NCBI GenBank assembly: GCA_021794525.1
Contig: JAJYQP010000021.1
Coordinates: forward strand, 1-46,423
Reading direction: 5' to 3'
DNA length: 46,423 nt
Origin: Pseudomonadota bacterium
GTDB lineage: Bacteria > Pseudomonadota > Alphaproteobacteria > Sphingomonadales > Sphingomonadaceae
Under the pieces are notes generated by a model. It did not search any database, had not been told where the DNA came from, and saw only the letters and a list, made by a program, of their open reading frames with translations. Shown in pieces: positions 1 through 9,009 of this stretch. A program made the translations under genes and the position numbers. Each line of letters begins with the position of its first letter. The first letter of the stretch is position 1.

Positions 1-310
1 AGCGCAGGCCGCCGATCGTGAGCGGGGTCTTGATGATGCGCCGCCGCTGCGTCTCGCCATTGGAGCTGGTGATGCCGCGCCAGTCGATGTGCACTGCCTC
101 GCACACCTGGCGGACGCGCTGGCGCTCGAAATCGACGGCGAAGCGGACGAACAGCTCCCCGTCGCGCTCGTATTCGTCGAGGATGGTGGCGTGGAGCGAG
201 CTGGTCCGCGCGCCGGTATCGACCTTGGCGGGAATGCCGCGCAGGCCGAGATCGGGCAGGTGGACGAGCTCGCGCCAGCCGATCGTCCGCATCTCGCGCA
301 CCGCCGCCAT
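1..310 (-). CDS. RimB/ATP-dependent zinc protease-like protein (RimK/LysX-associated), 3' end outside window
   Basis: The visible N-terminal part reads MAAVREMRTIGWRELV, then LPDLGLRGIPAKVDTGARTS and SLHA. The IGWRE, KVDTGARTSSLHA and YERDGELFVRF blocks are typical of the retropepsin-like RimB / 'ATP-dependent Zn protease' family, in which the DTGA loop carries the catalytic aspartate. In many proteobacteria the gene is next to rimK, a glutamate ligase that modifies ribosomal protein S6. The next gene on this strand lies outside the window, so that pairing cannot be checked. The ATG at 310 is 10 bases after the stop of the hydrolase upstream, so co-transcription is likely. About 103 codons are visible; the family is usually about 140-170 residues. 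Confidence 0.8.
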   Translation of the reverse strand, partial: MAAVREMRTIGWRELVHLPDLGLRGIPAKVDTGARTSSLHATILDEYERDGELFVRFAVDFERQRVRQVCEAVHIDWRGITSSNGETQRRRIIKTPLTIGGLR

Positions 311-319
311 GCGCCGCGC

Positions 320-1069
320 CTAGCCCGGGCCAAGCCAGCGGGCAATCGCGCGGCCCAGCTCACGCCGGGTGACGCTGCCCATGTGGGTGCCGGGAACCTC
401 GGCGTAGGTCGCGTTCGGAAGCCGCGCGGCAAGGTCGGGGGCGGAGCCGTTGTCGTGATCTTCCGCGCCGCAGACCACCAGCGTCGGCATGGTCACGCGC
501 TCGAGCAGGTCGTGCGGAAGGTCGGTGAAGCTGCCGATGAGGTGGCGGGCGGCCACGCGGTCGATCTTCTGCGACTTCAGGAACTGGACGGCGTACCAGG
601 CCGGGTCGGACTTCGGGATCGCCTCGAACTCGTCGATCACCCGCGCGAAATGGGCCGCCCGGCGCGAGCCGTTCGTGAGCCCGTCGGTACCCATCCCGCC
701 GACGATCAGCCGCTCGGGCCCCACGACCCCCTTCGCCACGCCATGCAGCACGGTGCGCGCGCCCAGCGAGAAACCGCCCAGATCGAAGCGCTCGAGCGCG
801 AGGTGATCCACCAGCGCCGCGAGGTCCCGCACCAGCACGTCGGGCGGGTAGGCGGCGGCGGCGTGGGGCGCGGCACTCGCCCCGTGGGCGCGCAGGTCGG
901 GCATGATGACCTCGTACCCCTGCGCCGCGATGGTCTCGGCATGGCCGAACTTGATCCAGTTCATTCGCGCGTCGGAAAACAGCCCGTGGAGCAGCAGGAG
1001 GGGACGCCCCTCGCCATACCGGTGAAGTGCCAGCGGTGCGCCGTCGAAGCCCCGGAAGGTTTCGGTCAT
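320..1069 (-). CDS. alpha/beta hydrolase
   Basis: 249 residues starting MTETFRGFDGAPLALHRYG. The oxyanion-hole segment LLLLHGLFS comes early and the nucleophile elbow is GGFSLGA (G-x-S-x-G type, Ser nucleophile). An acid segment, VVCGAEDHDNG, and a late His in VPGTHMGSV complete a classical triad. This is a cytoplasmic hydrolase of unknown substrate with no signal peptide. The ATG at 1069 overlaps the stop of the GFA gene by 4 bases (ATGA), which fixes the start and indicates translational coupling. The same reading frame is open about 360 bases further upstream, but that part is antisense-frame noise inside the GFA gene. Confidence 0.87.
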   Translation of the reverse strand: MTETFRGFDGAPLALHRYGEGRPLLLLHGLFSDARMNWIKFGHAETIAAQGYEVIMPDLRAHGASAAPHAAAAYPPDVLVRDLAALVDHLALERFDLGGFSLGARTVLHGVAKGVVGPERLIVGGMGTDGLTNGSRRAAHFARVIDEFEAIPKSDPAWYAVQFLKSQKIDRVAARHLIGSFTDLPHDLLERVTMPTLVVCGAEDHDNGSAPDLAARLPNATYAEVPGTHMGSVTRRELGRAIARWLGPG

Positions 1070-1500
1070 TCGGGCACCTCCAGCCCCTCCGCGGCATAGC
1101 GGTCTGCAACGCTCGGGGTGGTGGCGGTGTAGTGGCGCGGGAGATCGCGCGTGTCGAGCCACGCCTCGTGCAGGCTTTCGGCACCTGCGTGCAGGACCGG
1201 GCGAAAACGCGACGGGTCGTCGAAGCTGCCCACCGTCAGGTCGATCCCGCCCTTGCCGTCGAGAAAGGCGAAGCCCAGCGGCGTGCCGCAGCGCGAACAG
1301 AACGGACGATGGGCAATGGGAGAGCTTTCGTACCAGTCCGGCTCCGACAGCCAGCGCACCGCGCCCTCCGGCGCCTGCACGAAGGCGGCGGCGATTCCAC
1401 CGGTCGCGCGCTGGCACATCCGGCAATGGCACCAGTAGGCGTCGTCACTAACCAGATCCGCTTCGTAGCGCACGCGGCCGCACTGACAGCCGCCGGTCAT
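1066..1500 (-). CDS. GFA family (glutathione-dependent formaldehyde-activating-like) zinc protein
   Basis: 144 residues. The zinc-ligand pattern of the GFA fold is clear: GGCQCGRVRYE near the start, CHCRMCQR at about 25-35, and CSRCGTPLGFAF at about 68-80. Members bind two zinc ions through these Cys clusters. Most have no known substrate, and the link to formaldehyde comes only from the founding member. The ATG at 1500 has a GAGG about 11 bases upstream. A GTG 12 bases further upstream (1512) is also in frame but would overlap that ribosome site. It is the first gene of a three-gene minus-strand run with the hydrolase and the RimB-like protein. Confidence 0.87.
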   Translation of the reverse strand: MTGGCQCGRVRYEADLVSDDAYWCHCRMCQRATGGIAAAFVQAPEGAVRWLSEPDWYESSPIAHRPFCSRCGTPLGFAFLDGKGGIDLTVGSFDDPSRFRPVLHAGAESLHEAWLDTRDLPRHYTATTPSVADRYAAEGLEVPE

Positions 1501-1714
1501 GGTCGTTACCACCTCGCCGACCCCTTCGGTCCCACGTGGCGGATTGCCAGTGTGTGACCCTGGAGGGAAGCGCCATCGACCGCGTTACCGTCTGTCTTCG
1601 CGCAGGTCAGCCCGATCGCGAAAGCGCTGCAGGTCGAGCGAAATCGGAAACAGCTCTGCACGATCATGGTCATGCCGTTGCCTAGCGTCACAACCGGAGG
1701 AATGCCAACCGCGC

Positions 1715-1742
1715 TTGCAATAATAAGTATGCTTATTATATG
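1715..1742 (+). promoter_or_regulatory. MarR-regulated promoter with palindromic operator
   Basis: A perfect inverted repeat with 8-base arms, ATAATAAG (1720-1727) and CTTATTAT (1732-1739), separated by TATG, stands out as AT-rich in a GC-rich region. It lies between a possible -35 (TTGCAA, 1715-1720) and a possible -10 (TATATG, 1737-1742, 16-base spacer). Operators of MarR proteins are typically palindromes of this size. Placement right before the marR start suggests autorepression and control of the whole efflux operon. The promoter would start transcription at or next to the ATG at 1750. Confidence 0.6.
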
Positions 1743-1749
1743 CCCACGC

Positions 1750-2199
1750 ATGGAACCCAACATCGGCTACCTTCTCAACGACAGTTCGCGCCTGCTGCGC
1801 CGCGCCTTCGACGAGCGTGTCCGCGCCCTTGGCCTGACCGCGGTGCAGGCACGGCTGCTTCTGAGCCTCGACAAGTTTCCCGACAATAACCAGGCCTTCT
1901 ATGCCGAGCGGCTGGAGGTCGAACCGATCACCGTCACCCGCATCGTCGACCGCATGGAGGAGGCGGGCTGGATCGACCGTGTCGCCGACCCGTCCGACCG
2001 GCGCGCGCGACTGCTGCACCTCACCGAAAAGAGCCGTGAGATCGTGGAGAAGGTACGCGCCCGCGTGAATGCGCTTGTCGAGGACATGATGGCCGGTCTC
2101 GCTGCGCGCGAACGACAGGAACTGATGCGACTTCTCGGGGTAGTGGCGGAAAACCTCGGCGCGGATCGCGACAGCCTACAGGAGGCCGCCAATGGCTGA
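1750..2199 (+). CDS. MarR family transcriptional regulator
   Basis: 149 residues, MEPNIGYLLNDSSRLLRRAF at the start. The winged helix-turn-helix is visible: LTAVQARLLLSL, then the recognition region EPITVTRIVDRMEEAGWI, then the wing DPSDRRARLLHLT with the DxRxR motif typical of MarR proteins. It likely represses the downstream emrAB-type genes and responds to small phenolic or drug-like ligands. The ATG at 1750 was chosen because the protein begins at the usual place for the family. Further upstream the frame runs into the operator. No Shine-Dalgarno sequence is seen. The end overlaps the next gene by 8 bases. Confidence 0.9.
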   Translation: MEPNIGYLLNDSSRLLRRAFDERVRALGLTAVQARLLLSLDKFPDNNQAFYAERLEVEPITVTRIVDRMEEAGWIDRVADPSDRRARLLHLTEKSREIVEKVRARVNALVEDMMAGLAARERQELMRLLGVVAENLGADRDSLQEAANG

Positions 2200-3271
2200 C
2201 GCCGACACCCCGATCGGCATGGAAAACGCAGCGCCGATCGAGGCCGAAACCGCGCCCGCCAGGCCGAATCGCCGGCTGGGCCGCCTCGCGCTGATGCTGG
2301 CCGTGCCGCTTGCGCTGCTCGGCGGTGGAACCTGGTACTGGATGAGCCAGCAGGGCAAGGTTTCCACCGACAACGCCTATGTGAAGCAGGACAAGGTTTC
2401 GATCAGCGCGCAGGTCGGCGGCGATATCGCCCAGGTGCTGGTGAAGGAGGGTGACGAGGTAAAGGCCGGGCAGCTCCTGTTCCGCATCGATCCCGAACCC
2501 TATCGCCTCAGCATCGCGCAGGCCGATGCGGCGATTGCCAGCGCGCAGGCGAATGTCGTCGCGCTCAGCAGTTCCGCCGATCTCTCGGGCGCGGCAAGCT
2601 CCGCCGCGCGTGAAGATATCGGCTATGCCGAGGCGGACTTCGCGCGCAAGGACGCGCTGTTCAGGCGCGGCTTCCTGACGAAGGCCGACCACGACGCCGC
2701 GCTCCACAGCGTCAACCAGGCGCGCGAGGAACTGCGCATGGCGCAGGCCAAGCAGGCCGCGGCGCGCGCGAAGCTGGCCAGCGGCAGCGCCGTCCCCGGC
2801 GTCAATCCGCAGGTAGCGCAGGCGCAGGCAGCGCGCGCGGTGGCACAGCTCAACCTGCGTCGTACCGAGGTCCGAGCCCCGATCGCGGGACGCATTGCGG
2901 AGGCCGACCGGCTCCAGCCCGGCCAGCAGATCGTGCAGGGCCTCCCCATCGTCACCCTGGTTGGCGACGGCACGAGTTATATCGAGGCCAATTTCAAGGA
3001 GACCGACCTTGCCGACATGCGCATCGGACAGAAGGCCGAAATCCGTTTCGATGCCTATCCCGGCGTGAAGCTGGCGGGTCACGTCGCCTCGATCGGCGCG
3101 GGCACCGGAAGCGAGTTTGCCGTCCTCCCCGCGCAGAACGCCACCGGCAACTGGGTCAAGGTGACCCAGCGCGTGCCGGTGCGGATCGCCATCGACGGCA
3201 AGAGCCCGCGCACGCTGATCGCCGGGCTATCGACCAAGGTGACGGTCTTCACCGACGACAAGGGCAAGTAG
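2192..3271 (+). CDS. emrA: HlyD/EmrA family membrane fusion protein (periplasmic adaptor)
   Basis: 359 residues. A cytoplasmic N-terminus is followed by one membrane anchor at about 31-51 (LALMLAVPLALLGGGTWYWM). Then comes the biotinyl-lipoyl half-motif DNAYVKQDKVSISAQVGGDI, an Ala/Gln-rich helical hairpin (about 110-205), the second lipoyl half (RAPIAGRI), and a beta-barrel with NFKETDLADMRIGQ. This is the EmrA pattern: it links the inner-membrane pump to an outer-membrane channel. It sits in an operon with marR (8-base overlap) and the pump gene (1-base gap). No TolC-like outer-membrane gene is nearby, so the channel must be encoded elsewhere. Confidence 0.92.
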   Translation: MADADTPIGMENAAPIEAETAPARPNRRLGRLALMLAVPLALLGGGTWYWMSQQGKVSTDNAYVKQDKVSISAQVGGDIAQVLVKEGDEVKAGQLLFRIDPEPYRLSIAQADAAIASAQANVVALSSSADLSGAASSAAREDIGYAEADFARKDALFRRGFLTKADHDAALHSVNQAREELRMAQAKQAAARAKLASGSAVPGVNPQVAQAQAARAVAQLNLRRTEVRAPIAGRIAEADRLQPGQQIVQGLPIVTLVGDGTSYIEANFKETDLADMRIGQKAEIRFDAYPGVKLAGHVASIGAGTGSEFAVLPAQNATGNWVKVTQRVPVRIAIDGKSPRTLIAGLSTKVTVFTDDKGK

Positions 3272-3272
3272 C

Positions 3273-4862
3273 ATGGCCACTGCCGCCGCACAGCGCGGCG
3301 CAACGGCATCGCCGGCCGCAGGAGCCGCACCGCCCGACGTCGCGCACCTGCCGACGCGCAACCACCCATTGCTGATCGTCGGGATCATGGCGGCATCGCT
3401 GCTGCAGGTTCTCGACACCACCATCGCCAATGTCGTGATCCCGCATATGCAGTCTTCGCTGGGAGCGACGGCCGACACCGTCACCTGGGTGCTGACGAGC
3501 TACATCATCGCCAGCGCGGTCGCGATGCCGATCACCGGCTGGCTGAGCGACCGGATCGGCGCGCGACGGCTGTTCATCGGCTCGGTGGCAAGCTTCATCT
3601 TCGCCTCCATGCTCTGCGGCATGGCGCAGAACCTGACCGAAATGGTGCTGTTCCGCGCCTTCCAGGGCGTTGCCGGTGCGTTCATCGCCCCGCTCAGCCA
3701 GAGCTTCATGCTCGATACCACGCGCCCCAGCAAACAGCCGCAGATGATGGCCATCTGGGGCATGGGCGTGATGATCGGTCCGATCCTCGGTCCGGTGCTG
3801 GGCGGCTGGTTGACCGAGAACTGGGACTGGCGGTGGGTGTTCTACGTCAACCTGCCGGTCGGCGTCCTCAGCCTCGCGATCCTGATGGCAGAGCTTCCCC
3901 AGCGCGAAATCAGCCGGCGCCGTTTCGACATTGCGGGCTTCGTCCTGATCGGTCTCGCGCTGGCGAGCTTCCAGCTGTTTCTCGACCGCGGGCAGCAGGA
4001 GGACTGGTTCGAGTCGGTCGAGATCTGGATCTACGCCGGGATGGCCGCGGGGGCGGCATGGATGGGCGTGATCCACCTCGCGACCGCGCGAGCGCCGCTG
4101 TTCTCGACACGGCTGTTCGCAGATCGCAATTTTTCCATTGCCCTCGGCATCATGCTGGTCATGGGCGTGGTGATGTTTGCCCCGATGGCCCTGCTGCCCC
4201 CGATGTTGCAGCACCTGTTCGGCTATGGCGTCATCGATACCGGGCTGGTGCTGATGCCGCGCGGTGTCGGCGTCCTGATCTCGATGCAATTGGCGGGCCT
4301 CGCGATCCGGCGCGGTATCGACGCGCGGCCCGTGATCGTGTTCGGCTTCCTGCTGATGAGCCTCAGCCTGTGGATCATGGCGCACTGGTCCCTGAGCGTC
4401 GATCAGTTCCATGTCGTGGCGACCGGCACGCTTCAGGGGCTCGGCATGGGGCTGGTGTTCATACCGCTCAACATCAGCGCCTTCGCCACCCTGCCCCCCC
4501 AATTGCGGACCGAGGGGTCGAGCCTGCTCAACCTGTTGCGCTCGCTCGGCGCCTCGATCGGGATTTCCCTCTCGACCGTCCTGCTGACGCGCAACCTCCA
4601 GACGGTGCACGAGGGGCTGGCGGGGCACGTCACCGGCGGCGTGGGCAGCCTGATCGATTACAGCACCATCGACCGCTACCAGCGGCTGGGCGACGTCGCT
4701 TTGTCGGTGCTGGATGCCGAGGTGACGCGGCAATCCGCCATGGTCGCCTATATCGACGATTTCTACCTGATGGGCTGGCTGTGCCTTGCCGCGGTGCCGC
4801 TGACGTTACTGATGCGGCGCAACGGAGCGGGAAGTCCGCCGCCTGCCGTGGTTGCCGATTAG
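3273..4862 (+). CDS. emrB: DHA2 family (EmrB/QacA-type) multidrug efflux MFS transporter
   Basis: 529 residues with the hydrophobic pattern of the 14-helix DHA2 drug:proton antiporters. The first helix is at about 27-47 (HPLLIVGIMAASLLQVLDTT). Motif A between helices 2 and 3 is GWLSDRIGARR, and LDTTIANVVIPHM carries the helix 1 aspartate typical of the family. It should export hydrophobic toxic compounds together with the EmrA protein. Its TAG stop overlaps the TAA of the convergent lipoprotein gene by 3 bases (shared TTAG tetranucleotide), so the two genes have no room for a separate terminator. Confidence 0.92.
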   Translation: MATAAAQRGATASPAAGAAPPDVAHLPTRNHPLLIVGIMAASLLQVLDTTIANVVIPHMQSSLGATADTVTWVLTSYIIASAVAMPITGWLSDRIGARRLFIGSVASFIFASMLCGMAQNLTEMVLFRAFQGVAGAFIAPLSQSFMLDTTRPSKQPQMMAIWGMGVMIGPILGPVLGGWLTENWDWRWVFYVNLPVGVLSLAILMAELPQREISRRRFDIAGFVLIGLALASFQLFLDRGQQEDWFESVEIWIYAGMAAGAAWMGVIHLATARAPLFSTRLFADRNFSIALGIMLVMGVVMFAPMALLPPMLQHLFGYGVIDTGLVLMPRGVGVLISMQLAGLAIRRGIDARPVIVFGFLLMSLSLWIMAHWSLSVDQFHVVATGTLQGLGMGLVFIPLNISAFATLPPQLRTEGSSLLNLLRSLGASIGISLSTVLLTRNLQTVHEGLAGHVTGGVGSLIDYSTIDRYQRLGDVALSVLDAEVTRQSAMVAYIDDFYLMGWLCLAAVPLTLLMRRNGAGSPPPAVVAD

Positions 4863-5488
4863 CGGAAAAAGCAGTTCACCCCGCCGTAGAGCGAGCGGAC
4901 ATTGTCTCCGCTGTCGGCGAACCCGCCCATGCCGCCGCCCTCGCGGCCCGAGCCGTCGAGCATGAACTCGCCGTCGAGCGTACTGCCCGCGACCTTCGTG
5001 GCGCCGACGCGCTGGAGCTGCCGCCAGCTCCAGTCCGGGCTCACGCCGTCGCCGGTACGCAGACCCTTGCCGCGCTCCGCGAACCAGCCGACGAACTTCC
5101 CGTCGACGAAATTCGCCTTGATCGATCCGAAATCGGCGAAATGCATCTTGCCCGCGCTGCATTCGGCGTTGTCGCTCTCGGCAGGCTTACCGAGCGTGCG
5201 CGAGAGGCCGGCGATCACCGTGTCCTGCGCATCGCCGAATTTGGCAAGCGTAACGGCAGAACCCTTCGTCGCCTGCGAGATCAGGAGGCCGTCAGGCATC
5301 AGCGCCACGGTCGCTCCAGCCTGGGCCGCGCCCTTCTCGACTTTCATGGCGCCGACGTCGCCTTGGACTTCGAACGGGCGGTCTTCCTTCGTCACTGCCG
5401 ACAGCCCGGCCTTGTCGCTGGAGCCGCAGCCGGCAAGCAGGGCGGCTGCGGACGCCAGACAGGTGATGGCAGGTGTTCTGGCGCTCAT
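4859..5488 (-). CDS. predicted lipoprotein, unknown function
   Basis: 209 residues. The signal peptide ends in a lipobox, LLAGC, with the lipidated Cys at about residue 21 when started from the ATG at 5488. That start has GGGGAG 9 bases upstream, whereas the ATG at 5494 would be only 3 bases from it. The mature part has no motif I recognise; it holds several Cys and a Gly-rich stretch (GSGREGGGMGGF) near the end. It follows asd on the same strand after a 28-base gap. It is probably an envelope protein found in related sphingomonads, and no function is claimed. Confidence 0.75.
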   Translation of the reverse strand: MSARTPAITCLASAAALLAGCGSSDKAGLSAVTKEDRPFEVQGDVGAMKVEKGAAQAGATVALMPDGLLISQATKGSAVTLAKFGDAQDTVIAGLSRTLGKPAESDNAECSAGKMHFADFGSIKANFVDGKFVGWFAERGKGLRTGDGVSPDWSWRQLQRVGATKVAGSTLDGEFMLDGSGREGGGMGGFADSGDNVRSLYGGVNCFFR

Positions 5489-5516
5489 CTCCATTCTCTC
5501 CCCGCGCGGATCGCTG

Positions 5517-6542
5517 TCAGCCCTTCTTCAGGCATTCCCGACCGAGCAGCTCCGCGATTTGCACCGCATTCAGCGCCGCACCCTTACGCAGATTGTCGGA
5601 GACACACCACAGGTTCAGCCCGTTCTCGACCGTCGGATCGTCGCGTACGCGGCTGACATAGGTCGCGCTGTCGCCCGCTGCCTCTATCGGGGTGACGTAT
5701 CCGCCGTCCTCGCGCTTGTCGACGAGCATGATGCCCGGTGCCTCGCGCAGGATGTCCATCGCCGCCTCCGCGCCCAGCTCGCGCTCGAACTCGATGCTGA
5801 CGGCCTCCGAATGGCCGACGAACACCGGCACGCGCACGCAGGTGGCGGTCAGCTTGATCTTCGGGTCGAGGATCTTCTTGGTCTCGACGACCATCTTCCA
5901 CTCTTCCTTGGTGGAACCATCGTCGAGGAAGACGTCGATGTGCGGGATCACGTTGAAGGCGATCTGCTTGGTGAACTTCTTCGGCTCCAGCGGGTCGCCA
6001 ACGAAGATCGCGCGGCTCTGCTCGAACAGCTCGTCCATGCCCTGCTTGCCCGCGCCCGACACCGACTGATAGGTGCTGACCACCACGCGCCTGATGGTCG
6101 CCGCATCGTGGAGCGGCTTCAGCGCCACGACCAGCTGCGCGGTCGAGCAATTGGGGTTGGCGATGATGTTGCGCTTGGAATATTCGTGGATCGCCTGCGG
6201 GTTGACCTCGGGCACGATCAGCGGCACGTCCGGGTCCATGCGGTAGAGCGAGCTGTTGTCGATCACCACGCAGCCCGCCGCGGCGGCCTTGGGCGCGTAT
6301 TCCTTTGCCGGGCCGGAGCCGGCGGCGAACAGCGCGATGTCCCAGCCGGCAAAATCGAAATGCTCGATGTTCTGACACTTGAGCATCCGCCCCGTATCGC
6401 CGAATTCGACTTCCGTGCCCTGCGAGCGACTGGAGGCAACCGCGGCCACCTCGTCGCAGGGAAACTCGCGCTCGGCGAGCACCATCATCATCTCGCGCCC
6501 GACATTCCCGGTCGCGCCGACCACGGCAACACGATAGCCCAC
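5517..6542 (-). CDS. asd: aspartate-semialdehyde dehydrogenase
   Basis: 341 residues. The NADP-binding start is YRVAVVGATGNVGREMM, the active-site Cys is Cys132 in NPNCSTAQL, and the substrate loop is GAGKQGMDEL. It reduces aspartyl-phosphate to aspartate semialdehyde, the branch point to lysine/diaminopimelate, threonine and methionine. Length is normal for the short bacterial type. The start is GTG with AGGAGG 8 bases upstream, a strong ribosome site that decides the start. It is preceded by the DPP4-type gene (68-base gap) and followed by the lipoprotein gene. Confidence 0.96.
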   Translation of the reverse strand: MGYRVAVVGATGNVGREMMMVLAEREFPCDEVAAVASSRSQGTEVEFGDTGRMLKCQNIEHFDFAGWDIALFAAGSGPAKEYAPKAAAAGCVVIDNSSLYRMDPDVPLIVPEVNPQAIHEYSKRNIIANPNCSTAQLVVALKPLHDAATIRRVVVSTYQSVSGAGKQGMDELFEQSRAIFVGDPLEPKKFTKQIAFNVIPHIDVFLDDGSTKEEWKMVVETKKILDPKIKLTATCVRVPVFVGHSEAVSIEFERELGAEAAMDILREAPGIMLVDKREDGGYVTPIEAAGDSATYVSRVRDDPTVENGLNLWCVSDNLRKGAALNAVQIAELLGRECLKKG

Positions 6543-6610
6543 TTCACTCGCCTCCTGAATTCGCGAGCGGCGGAGATAGCCCCCCGCCGCCGTTTCGCAA
6601 GTGCGAAAGC

Positions 6611-8839
6611 CTACTCCGGCGGTGTCACCCCGTGCCGTTCAAGGAAGCGCATGATCGTGTGCCACAGGTGCGGGCTGATCTGCGGTCCACCGACCCCATG
6701 GGTCTCGCCGGGGTAGAACATCATCTCGAACGGCACGCCCTCGTGCTGGAGCTTGCTGGCGAGCGCGGTGGAGTTCGAGAACACGACATTGTCGTCGCTC
6801 ATCCCGTGGATCAGCAGCAGCGGGTCCGCGATCTTCCCCGCGTCCTCCAGTGCGCTCGCCTTGTCATAGGCGGCTTGCACCTTGCGCGGATCGCCCATGT
6901 AGCGTTCGGTATAGGCGGTATCGTAAAGCTCCCACTTGGTTACCGGCGCCCCGGCGATGCCCGCGGCATAGAAACCAGGGTCGGCCTGGAGCTGCTTGAG
7001 CGTCAGATAACCGCCGTAGGACCAGCCATAGAGCGCGATCTTGTTCGGATCGACGAAGGGCAGGTTCTTGAGGAACTCCCCGCCGACCTTCTGGTCTTCC
7101 ACCTCGACCCCGCCCATCGCATGATAGATCGGTTTCTCGAAGGCAACGCCGCGGTTGGCGCTGCCTCGGTTGTCGATTTCGAAGAGGATGTAGCCTTTCG
7201 CCACGATGGCCTGTTCGAGCGGGTTCGACCATGCCCTGCTGACGAATTGCACGTGCGGGCCGCCGTAATGCTGGAAGAACACCGGGTAGCGCTTGCCCGG
7301 CGCCATAACCGGCTTGACCATGCGCCAGTGGAGCGTCTGGCCGTCCGCCGCCTTGAGCGTGCCGAACTCCTCGGGCCGCTGGGCGGCGAGGTAGGGCGCA
7401 TAAGGGTGGTCGACCGCGACCACGTTCTCGCTCACCCAGGTGAGCCGCTTGCCGTCGGTGTCGGCGAGATAGCTCTGCGGCGGCTGGGTTGCATTCGAGC
7501 GTGTGATGCGCAGCACCCGGGCCGACTTGTCCATGGTGGTATCGTTCACGAAGGCGAGATCCGTGAGCCGGCGCGGCGTGCCTGGCTTGTCGAGTCCGAT
7601 CACGTAGGTCTGCTGGGCGAGCGGATCGTCCTTCATTCCGTCGAAGAAGATGCGCCGTGCAGTCTCGTCCACTCCGGCGAGGCTGGTGACGGCCCAGCTA
7701 CCTTTGGTCAGCTGGGTCCACTTGCCCTTCTGCCAGCGGTACAGATGCCTGAAACCATCGCGTTCCGACCACCACACAAGGCTGCCGTCCTTGAGCCACT
7801 TGTAGTTGTTAGTGAGGTTGATCCAGTGGCCCTCTGCCGCGCGCTCGGTGAAGAGCACGCGAGTCTTGCCCGTGGCGGGGTCGGCAGTGAGCACGTCGAG
7901 CCGGTCCTGTGCGCGGCTGAGGCGCTGGACGTAGAGCGTCCTGCCATTCGCCGCCCAGTCCACCCGGCCGAGGTAGAAGTCCTTGTCCGTGCCGAGATCG
8001 ACCTCGACCCGGTTACCGCCGTCGGGATCCATCAGGAACAGCTGGACGATCGCATTGTCGGTGCCTGCCGCGGGATAACGCTGCTGGGTGACGGTAGTGG
8101 TATCCGCGCCGATCGCGGTGCGGGTGACGATCCCGACCGGCGCCTCGTCCGTGCGCTGGACGGCGATGCGGCGGTCGTCCGGCGACCACCAGTAGCCCTC
8201 GATGCGATCCAGCTCCTCCTGCGCGACGAATTCGGCGACGCCCCAGCCGACCGTCTCCGGCTCGCCTTCGGGCGTGATCGGGCGCGCCTCGGCCCCGCCG
8301 ACCGCGCCGACCCAGACCCGACCGTCGCGCACGAAGGAGAGATATTTGCCGGTGTCCGACAGCGCCGGGTTCAGCTCGCCCTCAGGCGTGCTGGTCAGCC
8401 GCTGGACACTGCCGTCGAGCCGCGCGAGGTAAAGGTCGCCGTCGATGGGTACCAGGATCGCAGAACCGTCGGGTGCCCAGCTGTAGGTGACGATCCCCTT
8501 GAGCTTGCCGATGCGCTGGCGCTCGCGCTGCATCTTCTCCGCTTCAGAGAGCGTTGCGCCGCTGCCGACCTTCTCGCTGTCGACCAGCATCCGCCACTGG
8601 CCGGTGTCGCGCTCGTAGCCCCACAGGTCGTATCGGTCCTTGTCGGCCTCCCGGCTGCGCAGGACGGTGAGCCACCTGCCGTCTGGCGACAGCTTCACCC
8701 CGCGCGGAGCCTGACCGGAGAGGCTGGGGCTGGCGAAGACTCGCTCGAAGCTCAGCGGGGTCACTTGCTTTGCCTCCTGCGCGCTGAGGGGCTGGAAGGC
8801 AGCCAGCGTGGCCACGGCGGCGAGCAGGATGTGTCGCAA
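6611..8839 (-). CDS. secreted prolyl dipeptidyl peptidase, S9B (DPP4-like)
   Basis: 742 residues with a signal peptide (MRHILLAAVATLAAFQPLSAQ). Residues about 90-460 form the DPP4 N-terminal beta-propeller; the segment EEFVAQEELDRIEGYWWSPD-type (here VAQEELDRIEGYWWSPD) carries the Glu pair that binds the substrate amino terminus. The C-terminal alpha/beta-hydrolase domain has the triad Ser607 (GWSYGG), Asp682 (MSDDNVV) and His714 (GETHGV). It should release X-Pro dipeptides in the periplasm or outside. The start is TTG with GGGAG about 9 bases upstream; an ATG 5 bases earlier is out of frame. Confidence 0.93.
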   Translation of the reverse strand: MRHILLAAVATLAAFQPLSAQEAKQVTPLSFERVFASPSLSGQAPRGVKLSPDGRWLTVLRSREADKDRYDLWGYERDTGQWRMLVDSEKVGSGATLSEAEKMQRERQRIGKLKGIVTYSWAPDGSAILVPIDGDLYLARLDGSVQRLTSTPEGELNPALSDTGKYLSFVRDGRVWVGAVGGAEARPITPEGEPETVGWGVAEFVAQEELDRIEGYWWSPDDRRIAVQRTDEAPVGIVTRTAIGADTTTVTQQRYPAAGTDNAIVQLFLMDPDGGNRVEVDLGTDKDFYLGRVDWAANGRTLYVQRLSRAQDRLDVLTADPATGKTRVLFTERAAEGHWINLTNNYKWLKDGSLVWWSERDGFRHLYRWQKGKWTQLTKGSWAVTSLAGVDETARRIFFDGMKDDPLAQQTYVIGLDKPGTPRRLTDLAFVNDTTMDKSARVLRITRSNATQPPQSYLADTDGKRLTWVSENVVAVDHPYAPYLAAQRPEEFGTLKAADGQTLHWRMVKPVMAPGKRYPVFFQHYGGPHVQFVSRAWSNPLEQAIVAKGYILFEIDNRGSANRGVAFEKPIYHAMGGVEVEDQKVGGEFLKNLPFVDPNKIALYGWSYGGYLTLKQLQADPGFYAAGIAGAPVTKWELYDTAYTERYMGDPRKVQAAYDKASALEDAGKIADPLLLIHGMSDDNVVFSNSTALASKLQHEGVPFEMMFYPGETHGVGGPQISPHLWHTIMRFLERHGVTPPE

Positions 8840-9009
8840 GGCATGTCTCTCCCGGTCATGTGTCGCGCCCCGGCTTTGCCCGCCCCGCCCCTTATGGTCA
8901 ATTTGGAGTTAAGCGCGCTTGCCCACCCGGCCTTAAGGGCCGCCCGTCATCCTGCAGCCACGGGTTACCCCTTTCCGGGCCGCCGGTCGCATCGGACCCG
9001 GAAACGCTA

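Noticed and set aside
1506..1763. A short minus-strand frame between GFA and marR with a hydrophobic start
   Set aside because: It would cross the marR operator and start inside marR. There is no ribosome site and no family resemblance.
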